Assembly: GCA_965242535.1 (NCBI GenBank)
Contig: OZ251458.1
Location: forward strand, 310,001-374,000
Direction: 5' to 3'
DNA length: 64,000 nucleotides
Source of the DNA: VXRD01 sp965242535
GTDB lineage: Bacteria > Latescibacterota > UBA2968
The notes beneath the pieces are model-generated. The model saw nothing but the letters and a program-made list of their open reading frames with translations. It had not been told where the DNA came from and did no database searches. Shown piece after piece: positions 17,829 to 27,852 of this stretch; the first letter of the stretch is position 1, and each line of letters begins with the position of its first letter. A program made the translations under genes and the position numbers.

Positions 17829-20800
17829 CTCTTTCGCGTCTCGTATCTGGCGAGCACGGGGGCATCGCCCCTACAAACGCGGATCGCCTTTGGAACTGGC
17901 TATCGCCCGTTGTACTCCGCTCGTGGCTTTGGAACTGGCTATCGCCAGTTGTACCCCGCTCGTGCCTTTTGTGCCTTTTGTGCCTTTTGTGCCTTTTGTG
18001 GCTAACCCCATCCCTGCCTCCCCCCGCGTATGCCGAACAGGTGAGGGTCGAAGGCGATCTCGCGCTCGCGGTTGATGTCTGTCGCTTTCGCGACGGCGAG
18101 GGCCCCTATCAAGAGGTCGTCGTCTGTTTCCCCGCATCGCATCTCGCATACCAATCCCGAGGCGATAGCCTCTTGGTCGCGCGGTATGTCCCGCGGCTTG
18201 AAGTGTTCGATGAACGGGGCAATGCGGTGAAAAAGATCGCGGGCGAGCGCGTTGTGTCCGGCGATGAACCGGGCGAAATCTGCGACATCGCGCGGTTTCG
18301 CGTTCCCCCGGGCGCGTATCGCGCCGCGCTCGAGGTCACCGCCGGCAACAACCGCCAGGGGCGCGCGGTATTTCCCATTGCGGTGCGCGAATACAAACCC
18401 GGGCAACTCGCGTTGAGCGATCTGTTTTTCGTGCGCGAGATCGACCCGCCCGGCGAGCCATTCGAATCGTTTCGCAAGGCGGGCCGCGTTCTCTTGCCCG
18501 CGCCCGCCCGCGAATTTTCGGACGTCTTGCGCTACTACGCCGAACTCTACGAAATCGGGCGACTCGCCCACCGCGTGCGGTTTCAGATCCTCGACCGATT
18601 CGGGCATCGCGTATTCGACCACGAGCGCGAATACCCCGCGTACCGAGAAAATGCCAAATTCACAGAGGGCATCCCATTGCGCGCCTTGCCGCCCGGGGAA
18701 TACGCGCTGCGCGTGGAGGCCCGAGCGGGCGAACAGGTCGCGCACACACAACGCGCATTTCGCATCCCGTCGCGCAATCCGTCCCCATTGCCCGAGATGC
18801 CGATAATGGCGAAACTCCTAACGCGCTTTTCAACGGCCGAAATCGCCGAGCAATACGCGGCACTCGGTGCGGGGGAACGCGCTGTTTTTGCGTATGGGCA
18901 TTTTCTCGAACGCCTGCCGCGTTTTGCCCAGGGTTACATCGCGCCGGCGATGGGCGTGGCCGATCCGCACATCGGGCTGTCCGTTCTGCGGGCTATCGGG
19001 CTGGGGAAAACGCTCAAAAAGCGCGTGGACAAGACCTTTGGCGAACGCCTGCCATCGCCCGATACGGTCGCGGTGCGCGAAGCCCAGGGCGCAGTGGAAT
19101 TTGTCTTGGACCAAGCCCCCCGCGATCCGTACGCGCTGACCGCCAAAGCCGTGCTCATGCTCGAAACAGGCGCCGTGGCCCAAGGCGAAGCGCATGCCCG
19201 AAAGGCAGTTGAGATCGCCCCGGACTCGCCCGAAGCGCGACGGGCGATGGGCATTGTGAAACTGGCGCGGCGCGATTGGGAGGGCGCGGTCCAACACTTT
19301 CAAAAAGCCGCGCAACCGGGCAATGTCGCGCTGGCGCGGTTTCTGTCCGGCGAGGGATTGGAACGCCTCAAAGCGGCGGTGGCACAACGCCCGGATCATC
19401 CCTATTTCCACTACGCTCTCGGCCGCGTGCTGGAGCGCGGAGATCAACTCGCCGAAAGCGGGGCCGCGTACGAACGGCAACTCGCCATCGATCCCATGTT
19501 TGCGCGTGCGAAGTTCGACTTTGGCCGCGTGCTGTTCAAACGCGGGCGCATCGATTCGGCTGCGGCTGTGTGGCGGGAACTGATGGAGGCGCGTCCGTCG
19601 TTTCGCAAGCTCTGCGTCCATCCCCTGCTGTCGGCGTATCTCAACGCAGGGGAAACCGGCAAAGCGCAAGCCGTGATCGCAGAAGAACTCCGCACCCTGA
19701 GCGACGAGGCGCGTGCGCGTGTCGAGGATATTTCCCTCGTGGCCGGGCCGGAGGAACGGGCCGAATACCAGCGGTTGTCGCCGGAGGACCGGGCGCGATT
19801 CGTCCGCGCCTTCTGGCAAAAGCGCGATCCCACGCCTGCGACGCCGGGCAACGAGCGCTTGGTCGAGCACTATCGGCGCGTGGTGTACGCATTGGATCGC
19901 CATTCAAAAGACGGGCAGACGTGGGACAGGCGCGGGGAGGTGTACATCCGCTACGGCGAACCCGCGCACATCAGCGCGAGGTCGGACATTCGCTTTGAAA
20001 CAGATCGAGAGGTCGTGCGCGTGAAAGAGCGGTTGACCGCGTCATTATCCCCCGAGGCCAAGCAGGAGATCCTCGCGCGCATCGGGCGGTTGCGAACCTC
20101 AACGCGCGATGTGGCGATCGAATCCGAATCGGCCGAGGTGGTCGGGATCAGCGATTTTGAATCCATCGACTTTGAGATGAATCCCAACCGCGTGTTTTTC
20201 GCGGCGGGAAGCGATGATGTCGCCGCGTACGTGCGCGGGAAAGAACTCTTCGGCCGGGATCGCCCGGGCATGAGCGACCGCCCCTTGCGGGGCATCCCCG
20301 CCTATCCTGTCGATGGTAGCGCGCCGTGGGAATACTGGATCTATCCCGATGTGGCCGGGGGCATTGAAGTCGTTTTTACCGCGTTGACGCCGCGGGGGGA
20401 TTTCGATTTTCCCGACGTCTCGCAGGGGCGAAAAATCGCCCGGTTCAACCAGCGGCTTTGGGAAGATGTGCGCGCCGAGGTGGTTTTTTCCCGGGCCACA
20501 AACGCGCAACCCGACCGCTACGCGCCCGTCAACGCGCTGGATTTTCACTACGCTTATGCCGATTTCAGGGGCGCGGGGGATCGGTCTCGTCTCGAGGTGT
20601 ATTACGGGGTGCCGGTTTTGGACGCGATAGGCACTGGAAAATCCGAGGTCGCGTTTGAACGGGGCATCGCGCTGTTCGACAGCACTTGGACGCCGGTTTA
20701 TCGCAAGTTGGCCCCCATGCCCGTGCAGGTAGATGCGACGGGGATCGAGGCCGGCACATTGGCGATAGACGAACTCGCGCTCGAGTTGCGCCCGGGCAAG

Positions 20801-21328
20801 TACTATTTGGGGCTTCAAATCGACCATCCCGCATCCGCGCGATCCGGGGGCTATACGCAGGAACTCGTCGTGGAAGACTACGCTTTGCCCGGGTTGAAGA
20901 TCAGCGATATCGAACTCGCCGGGCGCGTGCAAGTGGATTCATCGGCGCAGGTGGAGGTCGTCGCCCTGCCGTCTCGCACGTACAAGGCGGGACAGCCCAT
21001 CGTGATTTACTACGAGGTGTACGACCTGCAACGCGACGATTTGGGCCGGACGCAATACCGCGTGGATTACCGCATGACGCCCCGAGAGGGCAAACTCAGC
21101 GGGGTGCGCGTCCTGCGCGCCATCGGCCGCTTGCTCGGCATCGAGGAAAAAGCCGTCGTGACGATCTCGTACCGACACGCGGGCGACGCGGCAGACGAGT
21201 ACAATTATCTGGAAATCGACCCAGGCGATTCGGCGCCCGGCCGTTATGAAATCGCGGTGACCGTGACCGATCACCTCGCGGGACAAAGCGCGGAGAAAAC
21301 CGCGGTGTTTTTCATCGGCGAGCGATAG
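17825..21328 (+). CDS. GWxTD-domain secreted protein with TPR region
   Basis: 1167 residues from a GTG at 17825 that overlaps the stop of the aminotransferase gene and has GGGAGGT upstream. Residues 1-70 form an odd, long export signal (see the repeat at 17846-17999) ending PPPAYA. Residues about 70-320 are beta-rich repeats. Residues about 430-630 hold TPR-like helices (AHARKAVEIAPDSPEARRAMG, HYALGRVLERGDQLAESGAAYE, split here). Residues about 650-850 carry the GWxTD-like module with FWQKRDPTPATPGNE and HYRRVVYA. The C-terminus is again beta-sandwich-like. GWxTD proteins are common in the FCB group but lack a defined function; a cell-surface role is inferred. Confidence 0.78.
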   Translation: MTLSRLVSGEHGGIAPTNADRLWNWLSPVVLRSWLWNWLSPVVPRSCLLCLLCLLCLLWLTPSLPPPAYAEQVRVEGDLALAVDVCRFRDGEGPYQEVVVCFPASHLAYQSRGDSLLVARYVPRLEVFDERGNAVKKIAGERVVSGDEPGEICDIARFRVPPGAYRAALEVTAGNNRQGRAVFPIAVREYKPGQLALSDLFFVREIDPPGEPFESFRKAGRVLLPAPAREFSDVLRYYAELYEIGRLAHRVRFQILDRFGHRVFDHEREYPAYRENAKFTEGIPLRALPPGEYALRVEARAGEQVAHTQRAFRIPSRNPSPLPEMPIMAKLLTRFSTAEIAEQYAALGAGERAVFAYGHFLERLPRFAQGYIAPAMGVADPHIGLSVLRAIGLGKTLKKRVDKTFGERLPSPDTVAVREAQGAVEFVLDQAPRDPYALTAKAVLMLETGAVAQGEAHARKAVEIAPDSPEARRAMGIVKLARRDWEGAVQHFQKAAQPGNVALARFLSGEGLERLKAAVAQRPDHPYFHYALGRVLERGDQLAESGAAYERQLAIDPMFARAKFDFGRVLFKRGRIDSAAAVWRELMEARPSFRKLCVHPLLSAYLNAGETGKAQAVIAEELRTLSDEARARVEDISLVAGPEERAEYQRLSPEDRARFVRAFWQKRDPTPATPGNERLVEHYRRVVYALDRHSKDGQTWDRRGEVYIRYGEPAHISARSDIRFETDREVVRVKERLTASLSPEAKQEILARIGRLRTSTRDVAIESESAEVVGISDFESIDFEMNPNRVFFAAGSDDVAAYVRGKELFGRDRPGMSDRPLRGIPAYPVDGSAPWEYWIYPDVAGGIEVVFTALTPRGDFDFPDVSQGRKIARFNQRLWEDVRAEVVFSRATNAQPDRYAPVNALDFHYAYADFRGAGDRSRLEVYYGVPVLDAIGTGKSEVAFERGIALFDSTWTPVYRKLAPMPVQVDATGIEAGTLAIDELALELRPGKYYLGLQIDHPASARSGGYTQELVVEDYALPGLKISDIELAGRVQVDSSAQVEVVALPSRTYKAGQPIVIYYEVYDLQRDDLGRTQYRVDYRMTPREGKLSGVRVLRAIGRLLGIEEKAVVTISYRHAGDAADEYNYLEIDPGDSAPGRYEIAVTVTDHLAGQSAEKTAVFFIGER
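17846..17999 (+). repeat. Repeat-derived DNA inside the GWxTD signal region
   Basis: The stretch combines a GAGCACGGGGGCATCGCCCC-type palindrome, two 39-bp direct repeats (17894 and 17933 register) each with an AACTGGC/GCCAGTT-type hairpin followed by GTTGTACTCCGCTCG or GTTGTACCCCGCTCG, and four 9-bp units (GTGCCTTTT) encoding Cys-Leu-Leu. Similar modules lie at 54810-54905 and 55960-56030. All parts are in frame with the coding sequence. Confidence 0.75.
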
Positions 21329-21345
21329 GAGACTTCCCTTTTATA

Positions 21346-21701
21346 GATGTCGCGCGCTTTTCTAAAACGTTTGGTCCTACCGCATCGTGGGTTGCCTTTG
21401 ATGCCTTCGGCGACCTACTTTTTGTCAACAGCAACAAAAAGTAGGCAAAAAATGCCGCTCTCATGCGCCGAGGGGCTAGGCACAGCGCAAATCGCTTTTG
21501 TAATCGCACGACATGAGACAGCCTGCAAAGTAGGTTGCAAGAGGGATGTGGGTTGCGAGACGGACTTACGCGCTGTGCCCGATGGCTTTGTTTGATGGGC
21601 TTTTGGGATGGCATTTTGGGCGATGGCTTAGTTGATGTACGGCATTACGGCCGTCACGCTCTTAAAAAATTGAAATCCCGAATTATTTAATTTTCAGAGT
21701 A
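21346..21701. mobile_element. Miniature element, large repeat family, copy 2 (left end lost)
   Basis: Same orientation as copy 1. The match begins near TCGCGCGCTTTTCTAAAACG and runs to the right terminal repeat ending TTCAGAGTA. It has the internal hairpin at 21414-21445 but lacks the second small hairpin present in copies 1 and 3. The left terminal repeat is missing, so it is probably immobile. Confidence 0.75.
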
Positions 21702-21720
21702 TTGACAAAAAATATACCGC

Positions 21721-21750
21721 TTGACAATGCCGATGTTCACTTTAACTTAT
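21721..21750 (+). promoter_or_regulatory. Candidate promoter for the TonB-dependent receptor
   Basis: TTGACAATGCC at 21721 matches the -35 area of the candidate promoter at 10722. TAACTTAT begins at 21743, partly fitting TAnnTTTG or TATAAT. The receptor starts at 21790. It lies immediately outside the end of the repeat element, so the element may have brought or displaced promoter sequence. Confidence 0.35.
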
Positions 21751-21789
21751 CGTCAAACACGCCAACCCCATTCCGCAAGGAGGTAGTCC

Positions 21790-24700
21790 ATGAAGAACGC
21801 TTATGGTTTTCGCCCGCTCGGTTTTTTGGCGGGCATGGTGTGTGCGGCGTTGCTCGCCGCACCTGTTGCGTTGCACGCGCAGACCACGGGCAAAATTGCC
21901 GGGCGCGTGACAGACGCGGATTCGGGCGAGCCGTTGCCGGGGGCCAACGTCGTCATCGCGGGCACCGCGATGGGCGCGGTGGCCGATGTCAACGGCGAAT
22001 ACTTCATTTTGCGCGTGTCGCCCGGTGCGTACGAAGTGCGGGCCTCGCTCGTGGGGTATCAGGGCGTTTCCAAAACCGAAGTGGAAGTGCTCTTGGATCG
22101 CACGGCGACGGTCGATTTCCAACTCAAAGAATCGACCGTGGAATTGGAGGCGATCGTGGTCACCGCGGACCTCGACCCGGTTCAGATGGACGTGTCTTTT
22201 GCCCAACAGGCCATCACGCAAGAGCAACTCGAATCGATCCCGGTCGGCCCGCGCATCCGCGATCAAGTCGCCACGCAGGTCGGCTTGGACACGGACGCCT
22301 GGGGCATTGCGATTCGCGGCGACGATGCGACCGCTATCGGCTTCAACATGGACGGCGTAACCGCGTCCGACCACCGGCATCAGCGCGCTTATACGTCGTT
22401 TTCCAAAACGGCGATCAAGCAGGTTCAAGTGCTCACCGGCGGGTTTAACGCCGAATACGGCAACATCCGCGCAGGCGTGGTCAACTTCGTCACCAAAGAA
22501 CCGTCGCGGTATTTCGGATCCGCAGAAGGCAGTTACAACCCCGCGGGCAAAAAGCATTTTGGCCCCAATCTCTACGCCGAAGAAAACTGGTGGGATGTCG
22601 GGCGGTTTCAGTCCATGTCGCCCACAGACGACCGCAATGGCGACGGGACCCCGGACTTCATCGGCTGGGATCGGGAACTCGCCAACCGCACGGCCGACGG
22701 CAAGCAATGGCTGTCCGGCGTGAATGGCCGCGACCCCATCACCACGGCCGCGCAAGCCAAAGGCATCTGGGATTGGCAACACCGATCTTACGATGGCGAC
22801 GACCCTTATGCGGACGGCCCGTTCAACGCCAACCCGGAAGATCGGGATTTCGATTATTTGTGGGACATCACCGTGGGCGGCCCGGTTTGGAAAGACAAAA
22901 TTGGGTTCACCGCATCGAGCCGCAAAGAGCGCATGGCCTATCCCTTCGACGTGGGCACGGTGTCGTATCGGGACAACACCACGCAACTCAAGCTGACATT
23001 TACCCCCACGCCCACGACCAAGTTGAGCATCCAGTACATCCGCGGATTTCAACACGGCAGCCACCAGGGCAACAACGTGGGCGTGCCGCAGCGCACGCAG
23101 CAATCCGTGTTTGAAAACTATTCCCACTCACGCATGTTCATGCCCTCGGCGGATTATCAGAAATTGCAGATCACGCGCGCCCACGCCTCGCTTTCTTGGA
23201 CGCACACCCTCTCGGCCAAGGCGTTTTACAACCTGACAGCGCGGTTCGGCGGCGCGGATTGGACGACGCAATGGCATCCGCAAAAGCAGTCCAACGCGCC
23301 GTCCATCGCGATTCACACAGACGGATCCAGGGAACAGGTCGATGACGGCAGCGCGGATGCGGCCCGAGCGCGCGGCGCCGTGGTCCTCAACGAGGCGCCC
23401 TTTGGCTGGAATTACAACCCGGGCGGCAACGATATCCTCAACGTGTTTCGCCTGCAAGGCGGCGGTGGCAACAGCCGTGCGGGCGATTGGTCCACCATCG
23501 ATGAAATCGACGTGACGGCCGATTTCACCAGCCAGATCACGCCGCACCACCAGATCAAAACAGGCGTTCAAGTGCATCATTTCAACCTGCACGAAAACCG
23601 GGGCTACGTGCCGGCCGCGGTTCCGGAATACAGCGATCCGATTTACCGGGATGAGTATTCCGGCCCGCGCATCGACGCGACGGGCGATGTGGTTTTTCCG
23701 TGGACCGGGCGCGATGATTCGGATTTGCCGAGCAATGGCGACATCAACGGCGATGGCGTGCTCAACGAGTCGGACGTGCCCTCTGGCGGCGCGACTGGGG
23801 ATCACAACAATTATTTTGTGAAAACCCCGATTTTCGGCGGGGTCTTTTTTCAAGACCGGATGGAGTACCGCGATATCGTGGTCAACGCGGGCATGCGCTT
23901 GGATTGGCACCGCCCCGATCTGTATTTCGACCTGCCCAACGAAACCCACGCGCCGTGGTTTGGCCGAGACGCCGAGGCGGTGTATCGCGCGGCCCGCAAG
24001 GTTCGCCCGCCCACGGATTACGCTTTTAGCCCTCGGTTTGGCGCGTCCTACCCCATTACGGATTTGAGCAAAATGTTCATCAATTACGGGCATTTTAACC
24101 AGATCGTGAACACGCGCGACATGTATCGCACGCAGAGCGGTTTGGGGCAGTCCCTCGAGTTTTTGGGCAATCCGTGGATGAAGATGGAGCGCACCATCCA
24201 GTACGAAATGGGGTACGAGCGCAGTTTCCTCGGGCGGTATTTGTTGACGACGACCGTGTATTTCAAAGACGGGGAAAACGAATCGTGGACGGATGCGCGC
24301 AACTGGATGCAATTCAACGGCCGCAACACGCGCAACACGCAAAACGCCTTTGCGACCGACGCGCGCGGCCTCGAGCTGAAATTGCAGAAGACCCGAGGCG
24401 AGTTCTTCACCGGGTTTTTGTCTTACGACATTCGCCAAGCGCGGGTTCGCAACACGTCCTGGCGGCATATCCGCGATGTGAAGACCGTCTCCACGCCGTC
24501 GAGAACCGTGATCGAAGACAATCCCAACAATGCCGCGCCCCCGTTTCGCGCCAAGCCGCAGATCAAGTTGGGCGCGAATTTCCGCACGCCCTTGGATTTT
24601 GGCGGGCATCAAAATTGGCTCAAGGGCGGCTGGAACCTCGGGTTCTACTTCGAGCGCGAGGCGGGCGAGTGGTTCAACTACAATCCGGGCAATGCGGATG

Positions 24701-25134
24701 CGTCGCTGATCAATGTGCTCAACGCGCAATGGGTCGATGAATACGCCGGCCACGTCCGCATCGCCAAGATGTTCGACTGGCCGGGCGCGCCGATGCTGTT
24801 CGTGGAAATTTCCAATCCGCTCAATTTCAAAAACACGCACACCTTGGGCGGCGGCAATCGCAGCGACGTGTTTGGGCTCAACCCCGAAGACACGCCCAGA
24901 ACCGGCGTGCGTACTTACGGCGGCGGCAGGGCCTTTGAATATTCGGGCACAAATACCGGCAACCGCTTCCGCGCGTATATGGAATCCATCGGCTGGACCG
25001 TGGATTCAAACGGCAAGTTGCAAACGGGCAAACGCCCGGGCAGCGATGTCGAAGACTTTCCGGACATGCGGAGGCCCTCGCTTCTCTTTAGCGACCGCCG
25101 GGACATTACTTTCGGCGCGCGGTTTAGTTTTTAG
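21790..25134 (+). CDS. TonB-dependent receptor with carboxypeptidase-like N-terminal domain
   Basis: 1114 residues. A signal peptide ends LHAQTTGK. Residues about 35-115 form a CarboxypepD_reg-like domain (GRVTDADSGEPLPGANVVI, GEYFILRVSPGAYEVRAS). A plug domain follows (RGDDATAIGFNMDGV, VQVLTGGFNAEYGN, AGVVNFVTK), then a long 22-strand-type barrel ending FGARFSF with a terminal aromatic, as outer-membrane proteins do. Such receptors import glycans, siderophores or peptides using ExbBD-TonB energy. Polar surface loops such as NGDINGDGVLNESDV resemble calcium-binding dockerin-like segments. ATG at 21790 has AAGGAGG upstream. It probably works with the secreted and PorV-like proteins that follow. 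Confidence 0.9.
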   Translation: MKNAYGFRPLGFLAGMVCAALLAAPVALHAQTTGKIAGRVTDADSGEPLPGANVVIAGTAMGAVADVNGEYFILRVSPGAYEVRASLVGYQGVSKTEVEVLLDRTATVDFQLKESTVELEAIVVTADLDPVQMDVSFAQQAITQEQLESIPVGPRIRDQVATQVGLDTDAWGIAIRGDDATAIGFNMDGVTASDHRHQRAYTSFSKTAIKQVQVLTGGFNAEYGNIRAGVVNFVTKEPSRYFGSAEGSYNPAGKKHFGPNLYAEENWWDVGRFQSMSPTDDRNGDGTPDFIGWDRELANRTADGKQWLSGVNGRDPITTAAQAKGIWDWQHRSYDGDDPYADGPFNANPEDRDFDYLWDITVGGPVWKDKIGFTASSRKERMAYPFDVGTVSYRDNTTQLKLTFTPTPTTKLSIQYIRGFQHGSHQGNNVGVPQRTQQSVFENYSHSRMFMPSADYQKLQITRAHASLSWTHTLSAKAFYNLTARFGGADWTTQWHPQKQSNAPSIAIHTDGSREQVDDGSADAARARGAVVLNEAPFGWNYNPGGNDILNVFRLQGGGGNSRAGDWSTIDEIDVTADFTSQITPHHQIKTGVQVHHFNLHENRGYVPAAVPEYSDPIYRDEYSGPRIDATGDVVFPWTGRDDSDLPSNGDINGDGVLNESDVPSGGATGDHNNYFVKTPIFGGVFFQDRMEYRDIVVNAGMRLDWHRPDLYFDLPNETHAPWFGRDAEAVYRAARKVRPPTDYAFSPRFGASYPITDLSKMFINYGHFNQIVNTRDMYRTQSGLGQSLEFLGNPWMKMERTIQYEMGYERSFLGRYLLTTTVYFKDGENESWTDARNWMQFNGRNTRNTQNAFATDARGLELKLQKTRGEFFTGFLSYDIRQARVRNTSWRHIRDVKTVSTPSRTVIEDNPNNAAPPFRAKPQIKLGANFRTPLDFGGHQNWLKGGWNLGFYFEREAGEWFNYNPGNADASLINVLNAQWVDEYAGHVRIAKMFDWPGAPMLFVEISNPLNFKNTHTLGGGNRSDVFGLNPEDTPRTGVRTYGGGRAFEYSGTNTGNRFRAYMESIGWTVDSNGKLQTGKRPGSDVEDFPDMRRPSLLFSDRRDITFGARFSF

Positions 25135-25612
25135 GGCAGGGAAGAGGCAGGCAAGACGGGAGACGGGAGAGGTGAGAGGCAAAAGGCGAGAGGCGAGAAG
25201 GCCATCCACCCCAAGCGGTTAGTGGTCAGTTTGCTCGCCCCGTCCCCATCAATACGTAGGGACAGGCCCCCGTGCCTGTCCACGCCGAAAGAGGCAAGAG
25301 GCAGGCAAGACGGGAGAGGTGAGAGGTGAGAGGCGAGAGGCGAGAGGCAAGAAGGCCATCCACCCCAAGCGGTTAGTGGTCAGTTTGCTCGCCCCGTCCC
25401 CATCAACCCGTAGGGACAGGCCCCGTCCCCATCAACATGTAGGGACAGGCCCCCGTGCCTGTCCGAAGATACAAGGGAAGAAGCGGTTGGCAATCAGCGG
25501 TTGGCCCTTGGGGTCATCTTTCAAAGAAGTCATACTCCCCCTTTCCTCCTAGGAAAGGGGGCCGGGGGGATAGGTCCCAAGCCGGCCGCTACTTTTCACA
25601 CAGGAGGACGAT
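25135..25612. repeat. Intergenic repeat field with a duplicated block of about 150 bp
   Basis: Two copies of a block (about 25150-25281 and 25300-25464) each contain reversed heptamer arrays (GACGGGAGAGG type), the unique text CCATCCACCCCAAGCGGTTA, then GGACAGGC-family palindromes at 25256-25281, about 25410-25430 (partial) and 25439-25464. A different palindrome CCCCCTTTCCT/AGGAAAGGGGG lies at 25537-25561. No gene is visible. Confidence 0.8.
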
Positions 25613-27832
25613 GTGACCCAAAGACGAATCGCAATGCTTTTGGTGTGCGCGGTGCTGCTCATCCCAGTGGGCGATGCCGCCGCGCAATGGATCGGGAGGA
25701 TGTGGGGCTCGTGGCCCAATATCGACTATTTCGTCACGATCAACTCGCCGGGCGGGCGCGCGACGGGCTTCACCAATCCGGATGTCAGGACCGTCAACGC
25801 CCAAGTGATGGACGGGTGGTGGCAATTCGCCATCGAAAATTTCAACGTGCCATCCTATTTTGAACCGTTCCAGGGGGATCAGCCCGAATTGCTCGGCGCG
25901 CCATTCATAAAATTTGTGAACGACTACAAACAGGACGCGCGGGATTTTACGCGCACGCATTTTGAACTCAGCGACGGCATCACGCCCAAAATCTACCGCA
26001 ACCAACCGCCGACCGTGACGCAGGATGGCGTGACGTTGTCGCAATCGCTGTGGACGATTTTTGCGGACCGCAACGATCAGGTGGTGGCGGATTTGACCTC
26101 TGACCTGATGATCCCCCTCGAGGTCTCTTATGCGGGCGGCCTCACGGAGCGGCGCAGGCTTTACGCCTGGCAAAGCCCCGAGCAAGATGAAATGTTCATT
26201 TTAATCCGCAGCTACGGCCGGCCCGAACCGCCCAATGTACCGGATTCGCGAGTCGGCGCACGCGGATCTGCGCCGAGCCCGGAATCGAACGCGGCCAATC
26301 CGGTCTTTGACGATCTCTACATCGGGCAAAACGTCTATTGGCAACGCGGCGGGGGCCAAGGCCCGGCCGGCGAGGTGCGCGATGAGGGCGCCGTTGAAGT
26401 GGGCTCGCGCCACCGCACGGCCAACCTCGGCGCCTTGGGCGAATGGGACGAACTCTATTTTTACGACGACGAGCAAAAGCTCCTGTACGCGCGCGATGGC
26501 GATTCGGCGATCAAAGACGGGTATCGGCCCGACGGCGATGACCGCGGCGAACCCGCGCCTCCCGAAGGCCATGAGGCCCTCGATTTGGCCAAGGCCGCGC
26601 GGGTCTCGGCGGGCGAATTTTTAGAGTCCGAATACAAGGGCAAGGTGTGGCTCTACGCGTCGCAAAATCCCACGACCTTTGAGGACGTGTCCGAGGCCAA
26701 CAACTGGTTACTCAACGAGGACAACACCGCCGAAACCGCGCAACCCCGTTTGATCAAGCGCGTGGACGGCTCCAACTGGGTGTCTTCAGACGGCAACAGC
26801 CGCCCCGAGGTGTACGATTTCATCGTCGAGCCGGGTACGACGCGCGCGCAACGCATTTTCCAAAGTGACGCGCCCGACCACAAGCCGACCTCCGTGGATA
26901 TGTGGGCGTTTCAGATTACGTGGGGGCCGTGGGATTTGCAACCCGGCGAGTGGGTTCACATCGTCGAAGCGTGGGTCGTGGCCGGCCCGCATGCAGACGA
27001 GAACAAGCGCGTTGGCGCGCAGTGGGTCAATAATCAGATATCCGTTGAGGAGAAAGAGGCGTTTCTCGACAGCGGGCGGGATTCGCTGATGAAGGGCGTC
27101 GCACTCGCGCGGCAGGCGTGGGAGAATCGCCGCGTAGTCAGCGGTAGCGTGCAGGGGAAAGAAGTCTCGTGGCCCATCGGGATGTCGCCCAGTTTGCCAC
27201 TCGGGCCGTCGTGGCCTTCGAGTGCGACCTATAACTCGGGCCCGGCGCAAAACGAGATCGAATGGGCCGCGGTTTCCGATGCGGTGGGCTACAATCTGTA
27301 CAAAATGATCGGGCATGAAACCAACCTGCCCGACCCGCCGGTTCCGGTCAACGATGCGCTCATCTCGGCCACGCGCTTTACCGATACGGACGTCGTTCGC
27401 GGGGAGCGGTATTTTTACGCGGTCACGGCGGTGGATGCCGACGGGCAAGAGAGCAGCATTTTTGCCACGCGCGGCCTCGGCGACGGCGTCAGTCCATTTT
27501 CCGCCCCGGTCCACGATCTGACGCGGGTGCGCGTCGTCCCCAATCCGTACAGCATTTTGGGCGGCGATTTGTCCTCGGGCGGCGCGAACTTCACGGGGCA
27601 ACCCAATAAGTTGCTCTTCGTGAACCTGCCCGCGCGGGCGATCATCCGCATCTTCACGCTTCAAGGAGATTTGGTCACGCGGATCGACCACGTTTCAGGC
27701 TCTGGCGACGAGGAGTGGCCCCTGATGGCAAATGACAACAACCAGTTCATCGTCAGCGGGGTGTACGTCGCGCACATTACCAACCCGGATACGGGCGAAA
27801 CCGACATCGAGAAGTTCGTTGTGATTCGATAG
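25613..27832 (+). CDS. Secreted protein with FN3-like domain and FlgD/T9SS-like C-terminal tail
   Basis: 739 residues. GTG at 25613 (AGGAGG nine bases upstream) starts a signal peptide ending DAAAQW; the ATG at 25611 is out of frame. Residues about 25-510 are not assigned. Residues about 535-630 look like fibronectin type III (IEWAAVSDAVGYNLYK, RYFYAVTAVDADGQESS). The last 95 residues, VVPNPYSILGG to IEKFVVIR, match the FlgD-like/type IX sorting tail found at the end of FCB secreted proteins (PNPY, IRIFTLQGDLV, SGVYVAHI). It is probably exported and anchored at the surface. It sits between the receptor and a PorV-like gene, suggesting one surface system. Confidence 0.75.
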   Translation: MTQRRIAMLLVCAVLLIPVGDAAAQWIGRMWGSWPNIDYFVTINSPGGRATGFTNPDVRTVNAQVMDGWWQFAIENFNVPSYFEPFQGDQPELLGAPFIKFVNDYKQDARDFTRTHFELSDGITPKIYRNQPPTVTQDGVTLSQSLWTIFADRNDQVVADLTSDLMIPLEVSYAGGLTERRRLYAWQSPEQDEMFILIRSYGRPEPPNVPDSRVGARGSAPSPESNAANPVFDDLYIGQNVYWQRGGGQGPAGEVRDEGAVEVGSRHRTANLGALGEWDELYFYDDEQKLLYARDGDSAIKDGYRPDGDDRGEPAPPEGHEALDLAKAARVSAGEFLESEYKGKVWLYASQNPTTFEDVSEANNWLLNEDNTAETAQPRLIKRVDGSNWVSSDGNSRPEVYDFIVEPGTTRAQRIFQSDAPDHKPTSVDMWAFQITWGPWDLQPGEWVHIVEAWVVAGPHADENKRVGAQWVNNQISVEEKEAFLDSGRDSLMKGVALARQAWENRRVVSGSVQGKEVSWPIGMSPSLPLGPSWPSSATYNSGPAQNEIEWAAVSDAVGYNLYKMIGHETNLPDPPVPVNDALISATRFTDTDVVRGERYFYAVTAVDADGQESSIFATRGLGDGVSPFSAPVHDLTRVRVVPNPYSILGGDLSSGGANFTGQPNKLLFVNLPARAIIRIFTLQGDLVTRIDHVSGSGDEEWPLMANDNNQFIVSGVYVAHITNPDTGETDIEKFVVIR

Positions 27833-27852
27833 GCTCGCAAAAGGAGGCAGTT

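Noticed and set aside
23128..24840. 570-codon minus-strand frame opposite the TonB receptor
   Set aside because: The plus strand has a full receptor with signal peptide and barrel end. The antisense frame follows from strong G/C codon bias.
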